Positions 47,456 through 59,000 of a stretch of 64,000 bases of DNA are shown piece after piece (position 1 is the stretch's first letter; each line of letters starts with the position of its first letter). This DNA comes from Scortum barcoo (lineage: Eukaryota > Chordata > Actinopteri > Centrarchiformes > Terapontidae). Position numbers and translations under genes: made by a program. The notes under the pieces were generated by a model, which worked only from the letters and a program-made list of their open reading frames with translations, ran no database searches and was not told the origin of the DNA. The stretch covers positions 9,024,884 to 9,088,883 of the forward strand of contig CM041541.1 of the NCBI GenBank assembly GCA_023238725.1, given 5' to 3'.

Positions 47456-48982
47456 ATGGAGACTCAGCATCAAGAGAAGCTATACCAGCAACAAGTAAGA
47501 CTGCTACAGTCTGAAGTCGATCGGCTCAAGGAGCTAAATATCCAACAGCGCAACTTCTGGGAAGAATTATCCTCTTCCAATCATGAAAAAGCGCTGAGAC
47601 TGGTGAAGGAGAACCACTTACTCCAAGAAGAACTGGAACAGAGTGAGGCTTCTCATAAGATCGTCCAGGCAAGACTCCTCAAGGACATTGAGGCCCTCAC
47701 AGACAAATACAAGGAGGCAGAGCAGGTCATCACAAGCCTGAAAGCCGAAAATACGTCCTTGAAATCAGACTTGGAAATATACAAAGCCAAGTCTGTAAAG
47801 TCCGAGAACGAGTTGGCATGGGAAAGAGAGAACAATGCCACAATCATTAAAGAACTGGAAGAGGGCTATCAGGGAGAGCTGAAGAAAATGAAAGAAGAAA
47901 ATGAGGAGAAGACTGAGATGCTTAACCTCACGATAGAAGAGTTAAATGAAACTCTTAAAGAAAAAGTCATATATATCCAAGAAGAAAAAAACAAAAACGA
48001 ACGAATCATTTATAAGCAGATAATGAAGTGCAAGCAGCTGGAGCTGGAAAATGGAGAGCTAAAAAATGTAAATGCGGAGCTGAAGAAGAACAACCAAACT
48101 AGAAAGGTGGCTCACTTAGAGGAAGCTCTCTCACAAAAAAACAAAATAATTAAGGGAAAAGAAGGTGAGATAGCAACTCTAATAAAAAACAAGAAAGAAA
48201 TCCAGACCAACTGGTTTAGGGAAAAAGAAACCAATGACATCCTTAGGGTCAAAGTCAATCAACTTAACACCAGCAACAACGAGCTACAGCAGCAGGTGAA
48301 TGCTCTTGAAAACAAGCTCAAAATCACCCAAGGTAAAGTAAATAAGGCCAACAGGGAGAAATCAGATCTGAAAAAAGTAGCTGAACATCTCCAATATAGA
48401 GTTAATGCCAACGAACCTGAACTAGCTAAGCTGAGAGAAAAAGTCACCTTTCTGAAGAACTACCAGCTGCGGTTCAAGGGTGATTTGGAGTCATGCATGC
48501 CTTTCATCGAGGAGCCCAAACAGTTAAAAAAACTATTCATCGCCATGAGAAAATGCTACATTCAGGACTGTAAAGAGGTGTTTGTGCATCATCAAACTGA
48601 AGCAGCCTATCAGTTTCAGATTGCGAAGCTCAGCAAAAAGCTTGAGATGGACAGAAACAGCTCTCAGCGTCTGCATCACCAGAATGAAAGGAAACAACTG
48701 CACAAAATGATTCGACGGGGCATCGCAGAACTGGACAGCACCAGGGGTTATTATATAAAAGAGCTCAACAATTCAATTTGGGAGAGAGACAAGCTGAAGT
48801 CTGAGCTGAAGGAGGTCAAAAACCTCCTTGAAGAGGCACCAGAAACAATTCCGAAAAAGATAAGTACGTGGATAAATAAAACATTTCATGCCAAGAAAGT
48901 TGCCCCAGCTCCACCAGGTGCCCTAAATGTACCAACTGCCCCAGCTACCTTGATTGCCCCACATACCCCAGCTGCCTTTTGA
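47456..48982 (+). CDS. intronless coiled-coil protein, CFAP57 C-terminus-like (putative retrogene)
   Basis: An uninterrupted 508-codon frame starts at AAAATGGAG (good Kozak A at -3, G at +4) and ends at TGA 48980-48982. A poly(A) signal AATAAA follows at 49169-49174. Residues 1 to about 340 are nearly continuous coiled coil, with heptad-like Leu/Ile spacing and Glu/Lys-rich sequence and no membrane segment or signal peptide. Residues 339-374 (RFKGDLESC, FIEEPKQLKK, CYIQD) and the following coiled coil to about 455 resemble, from memory, the C-terminal region of CFAP57/WDR65. That protein is an axonemal factor tied to inner dynein arm assembly. The WD-repeat half of CFAP57 is absent. The tail (485-508) is Pro/Ala-rich and comes from a tandem repeat. 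An intact frame of this length argues for selection or recent origin. Function, if any, would be cytoskeletal or ciliary by inference; another coiled-coil family remains possible. Confidence 0.8.
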   Translation: METQHQEKLYQQQVRLLQSEVDRLKELNIQQRNFWEELSSSNHEKALRLVKENHLLQEELEQSEASHKIVQARLLKDIEALTDKYKEAEQVITSLKAENTSLKSDLEIYKAKSVKSENELAWERENNATIIKELEEGYQGELKKMKEENEEKTEMLNLTIEELNETLKEKVIYIQEEKNKNERIIYKQIMKCKQLELENGELKNVNAELKKNNQTRKVAHLEEALSQKNKIIKGKEGEIATLIKNKKEIQTNWFREKETNDILRVKVNQLNTSNNELQQQVNALENKLKITQGKVNKANREKSDLKKVAEHLQYRVNANEPELAKLREKVTFLKNYQLRFKGDLESCMPFIEEPKQLKKLFIAMRKCYIQDCKEVFVHHQTEAAYQFQIAKLSKKLEMDRNSSQRLHHQNERKQLHKMIRRGIAELDSTRGYYIKELNNSIWERDKLKSELKEVKNLLEEAPETIPKKISTWINKTFHAKKVAPAPPGALNVPTAPATLIAPHTPAAF

Positions 48983-49085
48983 TGCTCTACATGCTCCACA
49001 TACCCCAAATTCCCCAGCTTCCCCAGCTACCCCCGATTCCCCAAATTCCCCAGCATTCCCCAGCTACCCCCGATTCCCCAAATGT
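48890..49085 (+). repeat. C-rich minisatellite spanning the 3' end of the coiled-coil gene
   Basis: Degenerate units built from TTCCCCAGCTACCCCCGATT and CCCCAAATTCCCCAG repeat across the stop codon. The clearest copies begin near 49025 and 49062, a period of about 37 bases. Before the stop it encodes PAPPGALNVPTAPATLIAPHTPAA. After the stop, the frame beginning near 48954 carries a similar APHTPNSPASPATPDSPNSPA run. Confidence 0.75.
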
Positions 49086-49168
49086 TTACTTACCTGTTTA
49101 CCTGTGAGTTTTTCTCAGAGTGCTTCTGTTTCTCACAATAATTCACCCATGTTCAAATTTGTTCCATC

Positions 49169-49174
49169 AATAAA
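49169..49174 (+). terminator. poly(A) signal of the coiled-coil gene
   Basis: AATAAA about 190 bases after the stop codon; the next canonical signals lie well downstream. Confidence 0.5.
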
Positions 49175-49199
49175 AATACATGCAATTTAACGAATGCGC

Positions 49200-51436
49200 G
49201 CTCCCCTCAGTAGTCATTTTGATGGCAGGGCTTTTGGGTTCTTTTAAGGTATTTATCAAATGTCTTTTAACCCTGCACAGTTTTATATATTATCTTGGAT
49301 CTCTTTTTTAAAATACACACATGAAACGTTTTTACCTTCTTATGAAATCCCCTTTCTTAAGTTATAGTTTTAATAAAGATTTTTAACCAGATGTGTCTGT
49401 GTATGTCTCCCAGAATGAAATCATTCCCTCTTTTCAGGTAAGTAATAAAGTAACACAACACAGGGCTTTAGAAAAATATGTCTCCATTATTTACTTAGTA
49501 AAGAAATTATTATTTCTAATGAAATAAGAAAATGAAATGAATGTTCCTTTTAAACCTTCAAAATAAAATGTCCCTCTTTTACAGGAAACACTCAATGCTA
49601 TACCTTATACAAATACATAAACACAATATAACTTTTTTAACCCTCACAATGCTCGAAGCAAAATAAAATGAATGATACCTGAGTTAATGTTCCTGTCCCA
49701 CAGGTGCAGGCTCAGCATCAGATCAGCATCTCACCACAGACTCTGCCGGTTGTCTTTTCTCAAACTGTTCAACTGAGAGAGTCAAACTTTAACTAGAAAA
49801 TGTCTGTTCACTTGTAATGAACTTCAAGGTGGCTAAGTGTTAGCTTTAGCAGTAGCACAAAATGTAAACAGTCTGAACTTCGTGTAGAAATTTCTCCCGT
49901 CTCTCAATATGCCACTTGTCACTCTTCTCACTGATTGTCGTGCAAACAACCATAAGACACAAGTTACACACTAGTTTGTGCACTGATAACTTACACATAA
50001 ACACAGAAAATCTCTGTATCACACTCATTCTTTAGCTTCGCTCTGGCGGCAATCTCCTAGCCTGTGTCCCACTCCTCCCGTCCGTGTTGAAACACCTGAG
50101 ACCTGCTGATCGTCAGTAACCCTGTAAATGCTGGGTTAGACGGTTTTCAGAAATACATTGTCTTTTACATAAAACAATAAAAATAAAAAACAACACTTTT
50201 TAACTGCTTTTAACATTTTTATCACAACATTTAAAATAAATTTCAACTTTTTAAATCACATTTTTAAACGCCTTTAACACTAAATGGTACTATAAACATC
50301 ACTTATTACCTCATGTTTTTTATAATCATCAATAAAAATCATAGGGCCTATATAACTGATGAACTGACCATTATTGTACTGCTAAAAATCTTTGCTGATT
50401 TTCTTGATTCCGAATTATGAATAGAGAGTAATCGAGAAAATCAAATAAATGTTTTAATTCCTGTATTTTCAGCTAAATCCATCAACAATTTACCTGGTGG
50501 ATGAAAATGGAGCCATCCTTTTCCCCCACCCCACAGGATGGGTTGTTGTCATGGCGGCAAATAAAATAAAATGTTAATAAGGTGCAAGAGCAGCTCATGA
50601 GAGCAGAAGTTTATATCAAAACGAAATAAAAAAGTTCCATCAATAAACTTCAATAAACTGAACATGTTGCATTCACATTATTCATAAATTGGTATTAAAT
50701 TAAGACTGTTTCACACACGCAAAATAATAATAATAATAATAAAAAATATTGCTGTTTATTGCTGTATAAATAAAGGTTATTACAGCTTGATTACTACTGC
50801 AGGACGTCTGGTAGGTGCACTGGCACCCTCCCACACAGAGACAAGAACCAACATTAAACCAGCCACAAGGTGACACCATAAGACCAGTTTAGATCCAAGA
50901 GTGTGCACTTTTAAGAAGGCAAAATGGATATCCACCCTCTTTAGGGCAAAATACACAAGAAAAGTTAATAGTGTGCAACTAATTTGAAGATTTTAGTAGA
51001 ATTTAAGTTTATGTATCATCTTTAGAAAAAAAAAAGATTTGTAGTATTTAAGAGGCTGAAAAAAGTGTAAGAAAACATGAAAAGTATGAAAAATTGGTGT
51101 AACAGCATACATGGTATCCAAGAATCCCAATGGAGAATGTAAGAGTGTAAAATCAACACCAACACAGTACCTTTATCATAAAAAGGCAATATATGCAATA
51201 TGGTGTGCCACGCTGCGCTTGTATCTACATTAAAATGTCTATAGAGGGCAGAATATGTCCACAAATACTCCTCACAGACGGCACAGGCAAATAAGTTAAT
51301 TAACATCTTATTGTGAGCACCATTGTGTCGTCATTCTCAACCTGACATTTAACATTTAACAGCATCAGAGGTAACAAATAGCTGCTGTGCGTCCGAAGGG
51401 CACATTAAAATATTTTCAGTTTCCAAATATTAAAAA
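49200..51436. other. intergenic, no gene seen
   Basis: AT-rich with many short A/T runs and an (AAT)n patch near 50725-50743. The minus-strand frame 51022-51306 has no recognisable features. Confidence 0.55.
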
Positions 51437-53633
51437 GAGTCCAGCGGCAAGGGGCCTGAGCTTGTGCGGGAGGTTGAGAGGTACCGGCTAGAGATAGTCG
51501 GGCTCATCTCCACGCATAGCTTGGGCTCTGGAACCCAGCTCCTTGAGAGGGGCTGGACCCTCCACTACTCTGGAGTTGCCCAGGGTGGTGAGCGGCGGCT
51601 GAGCTGGTGGGCTTGCTTATAGCTCCCCAGATCAGCTGCCATGTGTTGGAGTTCACCCACCCCGGTGAAGCGAGAGAGGGTCTTCGCTTCCCTGCGCCAT
51701 TGGGTTGGGGATAGGTCTCTTGCTGTTGTTTGTGCCTACATTGGGCCGAACAGCAGTACAGAGTACCCAGGCCTTCTTGGAGTCCCTGGGAGGGGTACTT
51801 GATAGTGTTCCCACTGGGGACTCCATTGTTCTACTGGGGACTTCAAGCGCTCACGTGGCGATGAAGACAGTGATACCCTGTGATCGGGAGGAACAGCCTC
51901 CCCAATCTGAACCTGAGCAGTGTTCTGTTATTGGACTTCTGTGCTAGTCACAGTTTGTCCATAACGAACACCATGTTTGAGCATAAGGGTGTCCATCAGT
52001 GCACGTGGCACCAGGACACCCCCTAGGTCGGAGGTCGATGATCGACTTTGTTGTCGTTTCATCTGATCTCCTGGCCATATGTCTTGGACACTCGGGTAAA
52101 GAGAGGGGCTGAGTTGTCAACCGATCACCACCTGGTGGTGAGTTGGATCCGCTGGCAGAGGAGGAAGTTGGACAGACCTGGCAGACCCAAACGTATGTAT
52201 TGTGAGGGTCTGTTGGGAACGTCTGGCCTGAGCCCTCTGTCAGGGAGGTCTTCAACTCCCACCTCCGGAAGAGCTTCTCACAGATTCCAGAGGGAGGCTG
52301 GGGACACATTGAGTCCGAGTGGACCATGTTCTCTGCCTCCATTGTCGACATGACATTTTGAAGTTGACCCGAACCCGGTGGTGGACACCGGGAAGTAAGG
52401 GATGCCGTCAGGACTGAAGAAGGAGTCCTATCGGGCCATGTTGGCCTGTGGGACTCCTGACGCAGTTGACAGGTACCGGCAGGCCAAGCAAGCCGCAGCC
52501 CGGACGGTCCTGGAGGCAAAAACTCGGGTCTGGGAGGAGTTCAGGTGAGGCCATGGAGGAGGACTATCGTCGATTCGGCCTCGAAGAGATTCTGGCAAAC
52601 CGTCCGGCGCCTCAGAAGGGGGAAGCAGTACTCTGCCAACACTGTTTACAGTGCGGGTGGGGAGCTGTTGACCTCAACTGGGGACATTGTCAGACAGTGG
52701 AAGAAATACTTCGAGGTCTCCTCAATCCCACCAACTTGCCTTCCAGTGAGGAAGCGGAGGCTGGGGACTCTGAGGTGGACTCGTCCATCACCCAGAGCCG
52801 AATCGTCACTGAGGTAGTTCGCAAGCTCCTCGGTGGCAAGGCGCCGGGGGTGGCAAAGGCGCCCGGGGGTGGATGAGATCCCGCCTGAGTACCTCAAGCA
52901 CCTCCAAATCCGAGGCCATGGTTCTCGACTGGAAAAGGGTGGCGTGCCCTCTCCGGGTGGGTGGAGAGGTCCTGCCTCAAGTTGAGGATTTCAAGTATCT
53001 CGGGGTCTTGTTCACGAGTGAGGGAAAGATGGAGCGTGAGATTGACAGGCGGATTGGTGCAGTGTCCGCAGTTATGTGCTCGGTGTACCGGACCGTCGTG
53101 GTGAAGAAGGAACTGAGCCGGAAAGGCGCAGCTCTCGATTTACTGGTCAATCTACATTCCCACCCTCACCTATGGTCATGAACTTTGGGTAATGACCGAA
53201 AGGACAAGATCAGCGGATACAAGCGGCCGAGTTTCCTTCCTTGCAGGGTGGCTGGGCGCTCCCTTAGAGATAGGGTGAGAAGCTCAGTCACTCAGCGGGA
53301 GCTCGGAGTAGAGCCGCTGCTCCTTCACATCAAGAGGAGTCAGCTGAGGTGGCTTGGGCATCTGTTTCGGATGCCCCCTGGACGCCGCCTCCCTAGGAGG
53401 GAGGTGTTCCAGGCATGTCCCACCGGGAGGAGGCCTCAGGGAAGACCCAGGACACGCTAGAGAGACTATGTCTTTCAGCTGTAGCCTGGGAACGCCTCGG
53501 GGTCCCCCCAGAAGAGCTGGAGGAAGTGTCTGGGGTGAGGGAAGTCTGGGCATCTCTGCTCAGACTGCTGCCTCCGCGACCCGGTCCCGGATCAAGCGGA
53601 TGAAGATGGATGGATGGATGGAGTCCAGCGGCA
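51437..53633 (+). mobile_element. RTE-clade (Rex3-like) LINE, 5'-truncated, with the RT core deleted, flanked by a 13-bp TSD
   Basis: GAGTCCAGCGGCA occurs exactly at 51437-51449 and 53621-53633, bracketing the element; the TSD may be 12 or 13 bp because its G could belong to the tail. The body (51450-53620) begins inside the endonuclease domain (SAEYPAFLESLGGVLDS-like, HVLDT, TDHHLVVSWIRWQ). It continues through the region before the RT (RYRQAKQAAARTVLEAK, SASKRFWQTVRRLRRGKQYS, LLGGKAPGV) to EYLK at about 52893. It then jumps directly to STSKSEAMVLD, FKYLGVLFTSEGKMEREIDRRIG, QLRWLGHLFRMPPGR and AWERLGVPPEELEEVSG. The polymerase palm with its catalytic Asp pair is missing. Several frameshifts are present. 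The 3' end is (GATG)n-like, as reported for Rex3/RTE elements. Confidence 0.88.
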
Positions 53634-54779
53634 GGTCCGACTGTGAAAATGGTTTGACCATACTTTTCTTTGCAGTCTGCCACAGTCGAGCTCTCTCCCA
53701 CTCATTTTGCCCCATTTTTTTTTTTCTTTTCTCTGCACCACGTCAACTGATCTGACATTTTCACATCTCATGGGCTCTATTTTTTTTTAACAGGCTTGTT
53801 AGACATTTGTTCAAGAATTGTGAAGAGAGGGAGAACTTCTTGAACTCTGAGATCTTGTTAAATCGAGAGATGAAGGAAGTCCTTAGAGTGTCTTCAGAGT
53901 GGAAAATTACTTTCTTCATCAGGCTTTCCAGGTATTTGTGCCTATGTCATGCTGAACCATTTGGACATGTCAGAAATCCTCCCTGAAACACTCTTATACT
54001 GTTAAAAACACATGATGGGAGATGAGCTGTGGATTTAGTGTATTTTTCTCCAAAGAGCCGTCTTTGCAGCTGCAGTGTTTCACCATTTTCCACTAATGTC
54101 CGGTAATCACACAGGGCCAAATCTCACACAGAAGAGGCAGAGTAGCCATTTTCTCCATTCAAACTATAAGATATGCAGAGGTTTTTACAATGTGTTGCAG
54201 CTGCATGCCAACATACCACGTCAGACACACAGTAATAAAGTGCACATATGTGTTAAAAAAACGATTCTCCTGGTACCATATGCTGAGTCCATAGCCATTA
54301 TTTTCTTATATTTTTCATCTCCACAAACACCTACACACCTACACAGGACTTCTATTTCGGGTGTTAACGAGAATTTATTTTAAAGCCATCTGCTGCATGA
54401 AAGCAGGCGACAGAGTGGGTTTCTTTTTTATCAGTTGTGTTGTAAATCAAAGATAACTATCACATCTTAAAGAGCAACTTCCTTGGGTTAGTAAATTATC
54501 CGCACAGTCACTTGTTATCGATCATGATCCATTTTATACTGTTCATTATATGTTTTATGTAATTATAAGAGTCATTGGCTAACAACATTGCCAAGATGGT
54601 AGTTTGCATTCTTGATGAGATGTCTACAGATTCCCTGTCACTCATCCACACCCATGAACTGTCACTCTCCATCTCTGTTGCATCTCCTGAGGCCTCACTA
54701 AGGACCTCATTGCTCATAATAGGAAGCTGATTGACGTAATTGTCTATTAGGGCCTTTAAATTTCAACTACACAAGTCTT
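53634..54779. other. intergenic, no gene seen
   Basis: T-rich tracts near 53717 and 53780. No coding region is supported. Confidence 0.5.
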
Positions 54780-56057
54780 TGTTAGCGGTGTGTTGCTGAA
54801 TCAGGACTTGCAGCAGAGATTCCACACACTGATGAAAAGGTAAAAAAAAAAAAAAAAAAGGAATGTTTTATCAAAGTAGGAATAACAACTCATAATGAAA
54901 TTTGGGACTGTGAGGCATCAGCGGCGTGAGATGTGTGTGTATGAGTGAAGAGTGGGTCATAGAAGTGAAGGCAAGGAATACAAAAGCAACCTAATGTAAA
55001 GTGAAGGCCACAGGGATCAGTCAAGGCTGCTCGGCAGGAGACCACCTCCCACCTTTGAGGTTACTCTGAATACCCACCGAGGCTCCTGCGAGAAGAAAAC
55101 GGCGCAGAAAGCTTGAAGGGTGGGCGGTCGTCCCTCCCGTAAAGAGGAGGTCTGAAACAGCCCCTCAGCAAATAAACATTATCGGTAATTCAAACAAAAT
55201 GTGTAATACAGATCCAGGGTTCTTTCCCTCACTGATTTTACCTCCTCTCACTTTTGAAGAAGCAGTTTAAAAGAAGGAACGAAGCAATCTGTGCCCTTTA
55301 CCTCAGCAGACAAACCCCCAAATGAACCAAGCTTTCCTGCGATCTTGACCAAAACGTTCTGCATCTTTTTGCAACCGATCCTCAGCTCAGCCTTCGAGTG
55401 GAGCCTCGCTTGGATGCTGTGCAGCAGACATGAACAAAAACACCAGACTAACCTTCAAATTAGAGACCCTGACCACAAAAGTTTACAGTTACAGCCAATA
55501 TATGGAACGGCCTTAACCCTCGTCATCTACCTTAACATAAAAACTAGCTGACTGACTCAACCCTCGTCTTCACGCAGTCGTTGCGGTGTGTTTGAGATTC
55601 TCCCTGGCTCTGATGGTTGCTTCAGGCTACAACAAAGATACACAGAAAACAATAAACAGTCACTATCTCAGTACTCACCATAGTAGATGATCCCTGAGGA
55701 TTTATATAATCCCCTGGCTGAGCGCGAGCAACCACCAAACACTGGATGGGCTCCCGTTTGTTACAAATACGGATCAGGATGTGCAACAAACCAGGGAGCG
55801 CTGATGAAAAGGTTAAAAAGGGTATTTATTAAACCAAGCATGACAACTTATAATGAAAAATGGGGATGTAAGGTGAGGTGTGGGTGGTGGAAGTGAAGGA
55901 AAATAACAGTCTAATCTAAAGTGAAGGCCGCCGGGATCAGCTGAGGCTGCCCAGCAAGAGGCCGCCTCCCACCTTTGAGGTTACGCCGACGACCCACAGA
56001 GGCCCCTGTGAGAAGAGCCGGGCAGCACGGGAAAAATTGGTAGGGTGGGCGGTCACA
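54780..56057 (-). mobile_element. putative decayed LTR element with no coding capacity left
   Basis: Two diverged direct repeats (54780-55130 and 55759-56057) share CTGATGAAAAGGT, GTGAAGGCC, GGGATCAG, CTCCCACCTTTGAGGTTAC and GGGTGGGCGGTC in the same order. Read on the minus strand, the 56057 to 55759 copy starts TGTGACC and ends TAACA. It is followed by a stretch with partial resemblance to a proline-tRNA-type primer-binding site (CGGGAGCCCATCC). The other copy is preceded by a polypurine tract, GGGAGGGA (complement of 55131-55138). AATAAA lies inside the 56057-55759 copy on the minus strand. This is the expected order LTR, PBS, interior, PPT, LTR. The interior (about 630 bp) encodes nothing recognisable. 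No target duplication is evident. It could be a retrotransposon or an old endogenous-retrovirus remnant; it could also be an independent repeat pair. Confidence 0.5.
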
Positions 56058-59000
56058 CTGCTTACAAAATGATTGATGGCACAGAATGTAACTCGTATGA
56101 CTTCACAAAGGATAAAGTGAGGGAACCGGCAGGGCTTTTACAGATAGGGCACACAAGATTAAAGATGCTGAACTGTGGGTAAAAACCTGATTTTAAATTG
56201 GATTTTACACCAGCACCTGTTACTTTGAACCCAAGTCTGAAATCCAAGATGGATAACAGTTTGAAATAGCAGCTTTCATCTTGAGGTCTTAATGCACTAA
56301 AGCTGATAGACGCTTTATTCAGGTCAAGTAAACACACGGAGACACAGAAATGCAAACCAGCCAAACACATTGCCCCTCTTTTTTCCTCAATTACACCCAG
56401 GTAAGATACACATGTGGATTCAGTGCTTGTGTTTGAATGAAACAACCCACCACCATCCAACACCAAACAGCCCGGCCCATGCTCTCGCCGTGATGCGCTC
56501 TAAACAAATCAAAGCTGCCAGCATCCCTCCCACATCTCGCCTTCTTGCTGCCCACTTTCCACTCAAATCGGAGTTTATTTATTTATTGAGCAAACTGGCA
56601 TCCAGCTCGCTCGCTCGAAACGCCTCAGCGACTTGACACCTCAACCGGGCCTCCGTCGCCAAGCACACCATCCAGCCGACGCCTTGGGCTCTCGTCTGCG
56701 TCAAAGGCCGCCGCCCACAGCAGCAGCAGCAACTTGGAGCCCTCCTGACAGGCTGCATTTGCTGCTGCCGCCTGAGGGTGAGCAGCTGGGCTTCCCTACA
56801 CACATGCAGCAGAGTTAGGCAGCCTGACATGAGAGTGAAGGAGAATAACGTGTTTACATGATCCTTTTTTTGTCTGAGGGAAGAAGCAAGGTGGTACACA
56901 AACACACACATAAACACACACATACACACACTGCTGAGGTCCAGTGACTCTGCAGTCTTACATCGTGCCCTGTGGACACACACGTCACCTCCCATCTGTC
57001 TTGTGCACTCTGTCGAACAAGCTCCTGGAGCCGTTGTGTTTTCGATCTAAAAACCAGAGAAACACATTTAATTTTGACACTACAATATGAGTCTCTTCAT
57101 GCACGTGATTGCTTTTGAAAACATTTGGTGTATTTTCTTACAGTGTTAAATGGATAATAAGGACCAAATTAATTAGTTATTAGCAACTAATTACCTAACT
57201 GCGAAATTTAACCACTACTGAATACTTAATGTTGAGATTTAGACACTGCTGAGTTTGTAACATTGAAATATTTTACTTGGAGGCCATCTAAATTTAAGCG
57301 GTGTGAATTTTTCTATTTAAAGTTACCAGAAGGTCATTTAACAAGCTTTTTCATGGTTGCCAGATTCAGATCGAAGATAGTCCTTTAGCATTTTTGCATG
57401 CAAATATTTACTAATTGGCACTACATAAAAAATACAACAGAGGCTGAAGGGATGTCATGATTTTGCAGGTATAACTTAAAAGTTTGACCCGATGATGGGT
57501 TGGTAGAGGAAGAGTCATTAAAATTCTTCCTGAGTGGAACACAAATATCTGCGCCAAATTTATTACTAGTCTTATTTACGCTCATATTTTAAGTCCTGGT
57601 CACAGCAGTTGCAACCCTGATTAATTGTAGATAATTTAATATTGATAAACATTGGTATTTTTTTTCATTTCTCATGAATCAGGAGTTAAGCTGCTCCAGA
57701 AACATGAATACAAAGTGACCTTGTGTTGTTCAGCAGGTGGAGGTCATGTTGTTGAGAGACACAAGAAAGTGATGGGGTTGTTTTTCAATGTCAGTCCACA
57801 GGTTTTCTCTAAATACCTTACATAGCAGCATGTATTTCAAACCTATTATGTATTATTTAAGGTAATTCAAGGCTGTCAGTCTGTCTTTACTGTTGCCTTC
57901 AGTGAGTGTCACAAAGGGAGAAAGTTGCATTTTCTTTGCTCTCATTGTGAGAAATGCTTCCATAGAAGACAAGGATTTAAGGCAGGAATTATGGGAAATG
58001 TAGGCAGGAGTCAATTCCCAGAAGGCACAGCATGGCTATCAGACTAGATGCTGCACAGTTTGTATTACTGGATGTTTGAAACATGGGTATGTACACCACT
58101 ACATGAACTGACTGTAGTTATTCTGTTTTGAATGGCTGGCACAGAGCTGCAGAGGCGAGCCAGTCTCTCTCAAAATCCCCGTGCAGTCAGCTGACCATGC
58201 GAGGTGAGTAATGCGGGGAGGACATAAAGTCATCCGCGTCCAAGAATATATAAAAAAGTCACAATTGCCAGATGGCTCGTGAGACGCTCCCCGACTGCAC
58301 CAGACATTCAGCAGATATCGCTCTTTGCAAATCTCCTCCCTGAGCTTCTTTACACTCTTTGGCCTCTGTATTTTTAAAGCGTTTCACTGCATGAATCATT
58401 CATAGCAGCGTGCCATGCAGCCGAGCTTTAAGTGAATGTCACAGGAAAGTTTTCCTCCCCTGCACACTTACATGCTTTAATGCCTGTCACAAAAGTCAGC
58501 CTTCTTTTTTTGCAGTATCAATCTCTTGTATTATATGTCTCTGAGGTCAGCATGGGTTGCCTTAGAGACAACGTCTCTGCATCTTCACCAATCCCAACAC
58601 ACCCCCGGCTGTTAATCAGTCTGATCTATGGTACAGGGTGACATTCTGTACAGTAAAAAGTACTGCTGTGGATAAATAATTAAGGCCTTTGCCATTTTGC
58701 TTAATTAAAGCTGAAATTATCATCATCTCGCTCCCACTCGTGGAAAACAAATCTCAGCATCAAGAAGCAGAACGTATAGCACAATTGCAATCAAGACGCA
58801 TCATAAAGGTCAGTCGTGAGGAGTTAAATCGCGAGGCGCACACAAACGACAGCAGGCGCTTCATTTGTTCTGGGGAATGATTTTGCAGGGTGACATTTAA
58901 TTTACTTTTCAACATGCAGGATGTGCGGTAGTTAAAAAGCTCACTAACTCACCCGAGGTTTGTTCTGAATTCTTGACAAGAGTAATTTCCTTTCATTTTT

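Noticed and set aside
51944..52519. 191-codon minus-strand frame
   Set aside because: It is antisense to the RTE-type LINE body, whose + strand motifs are clear.
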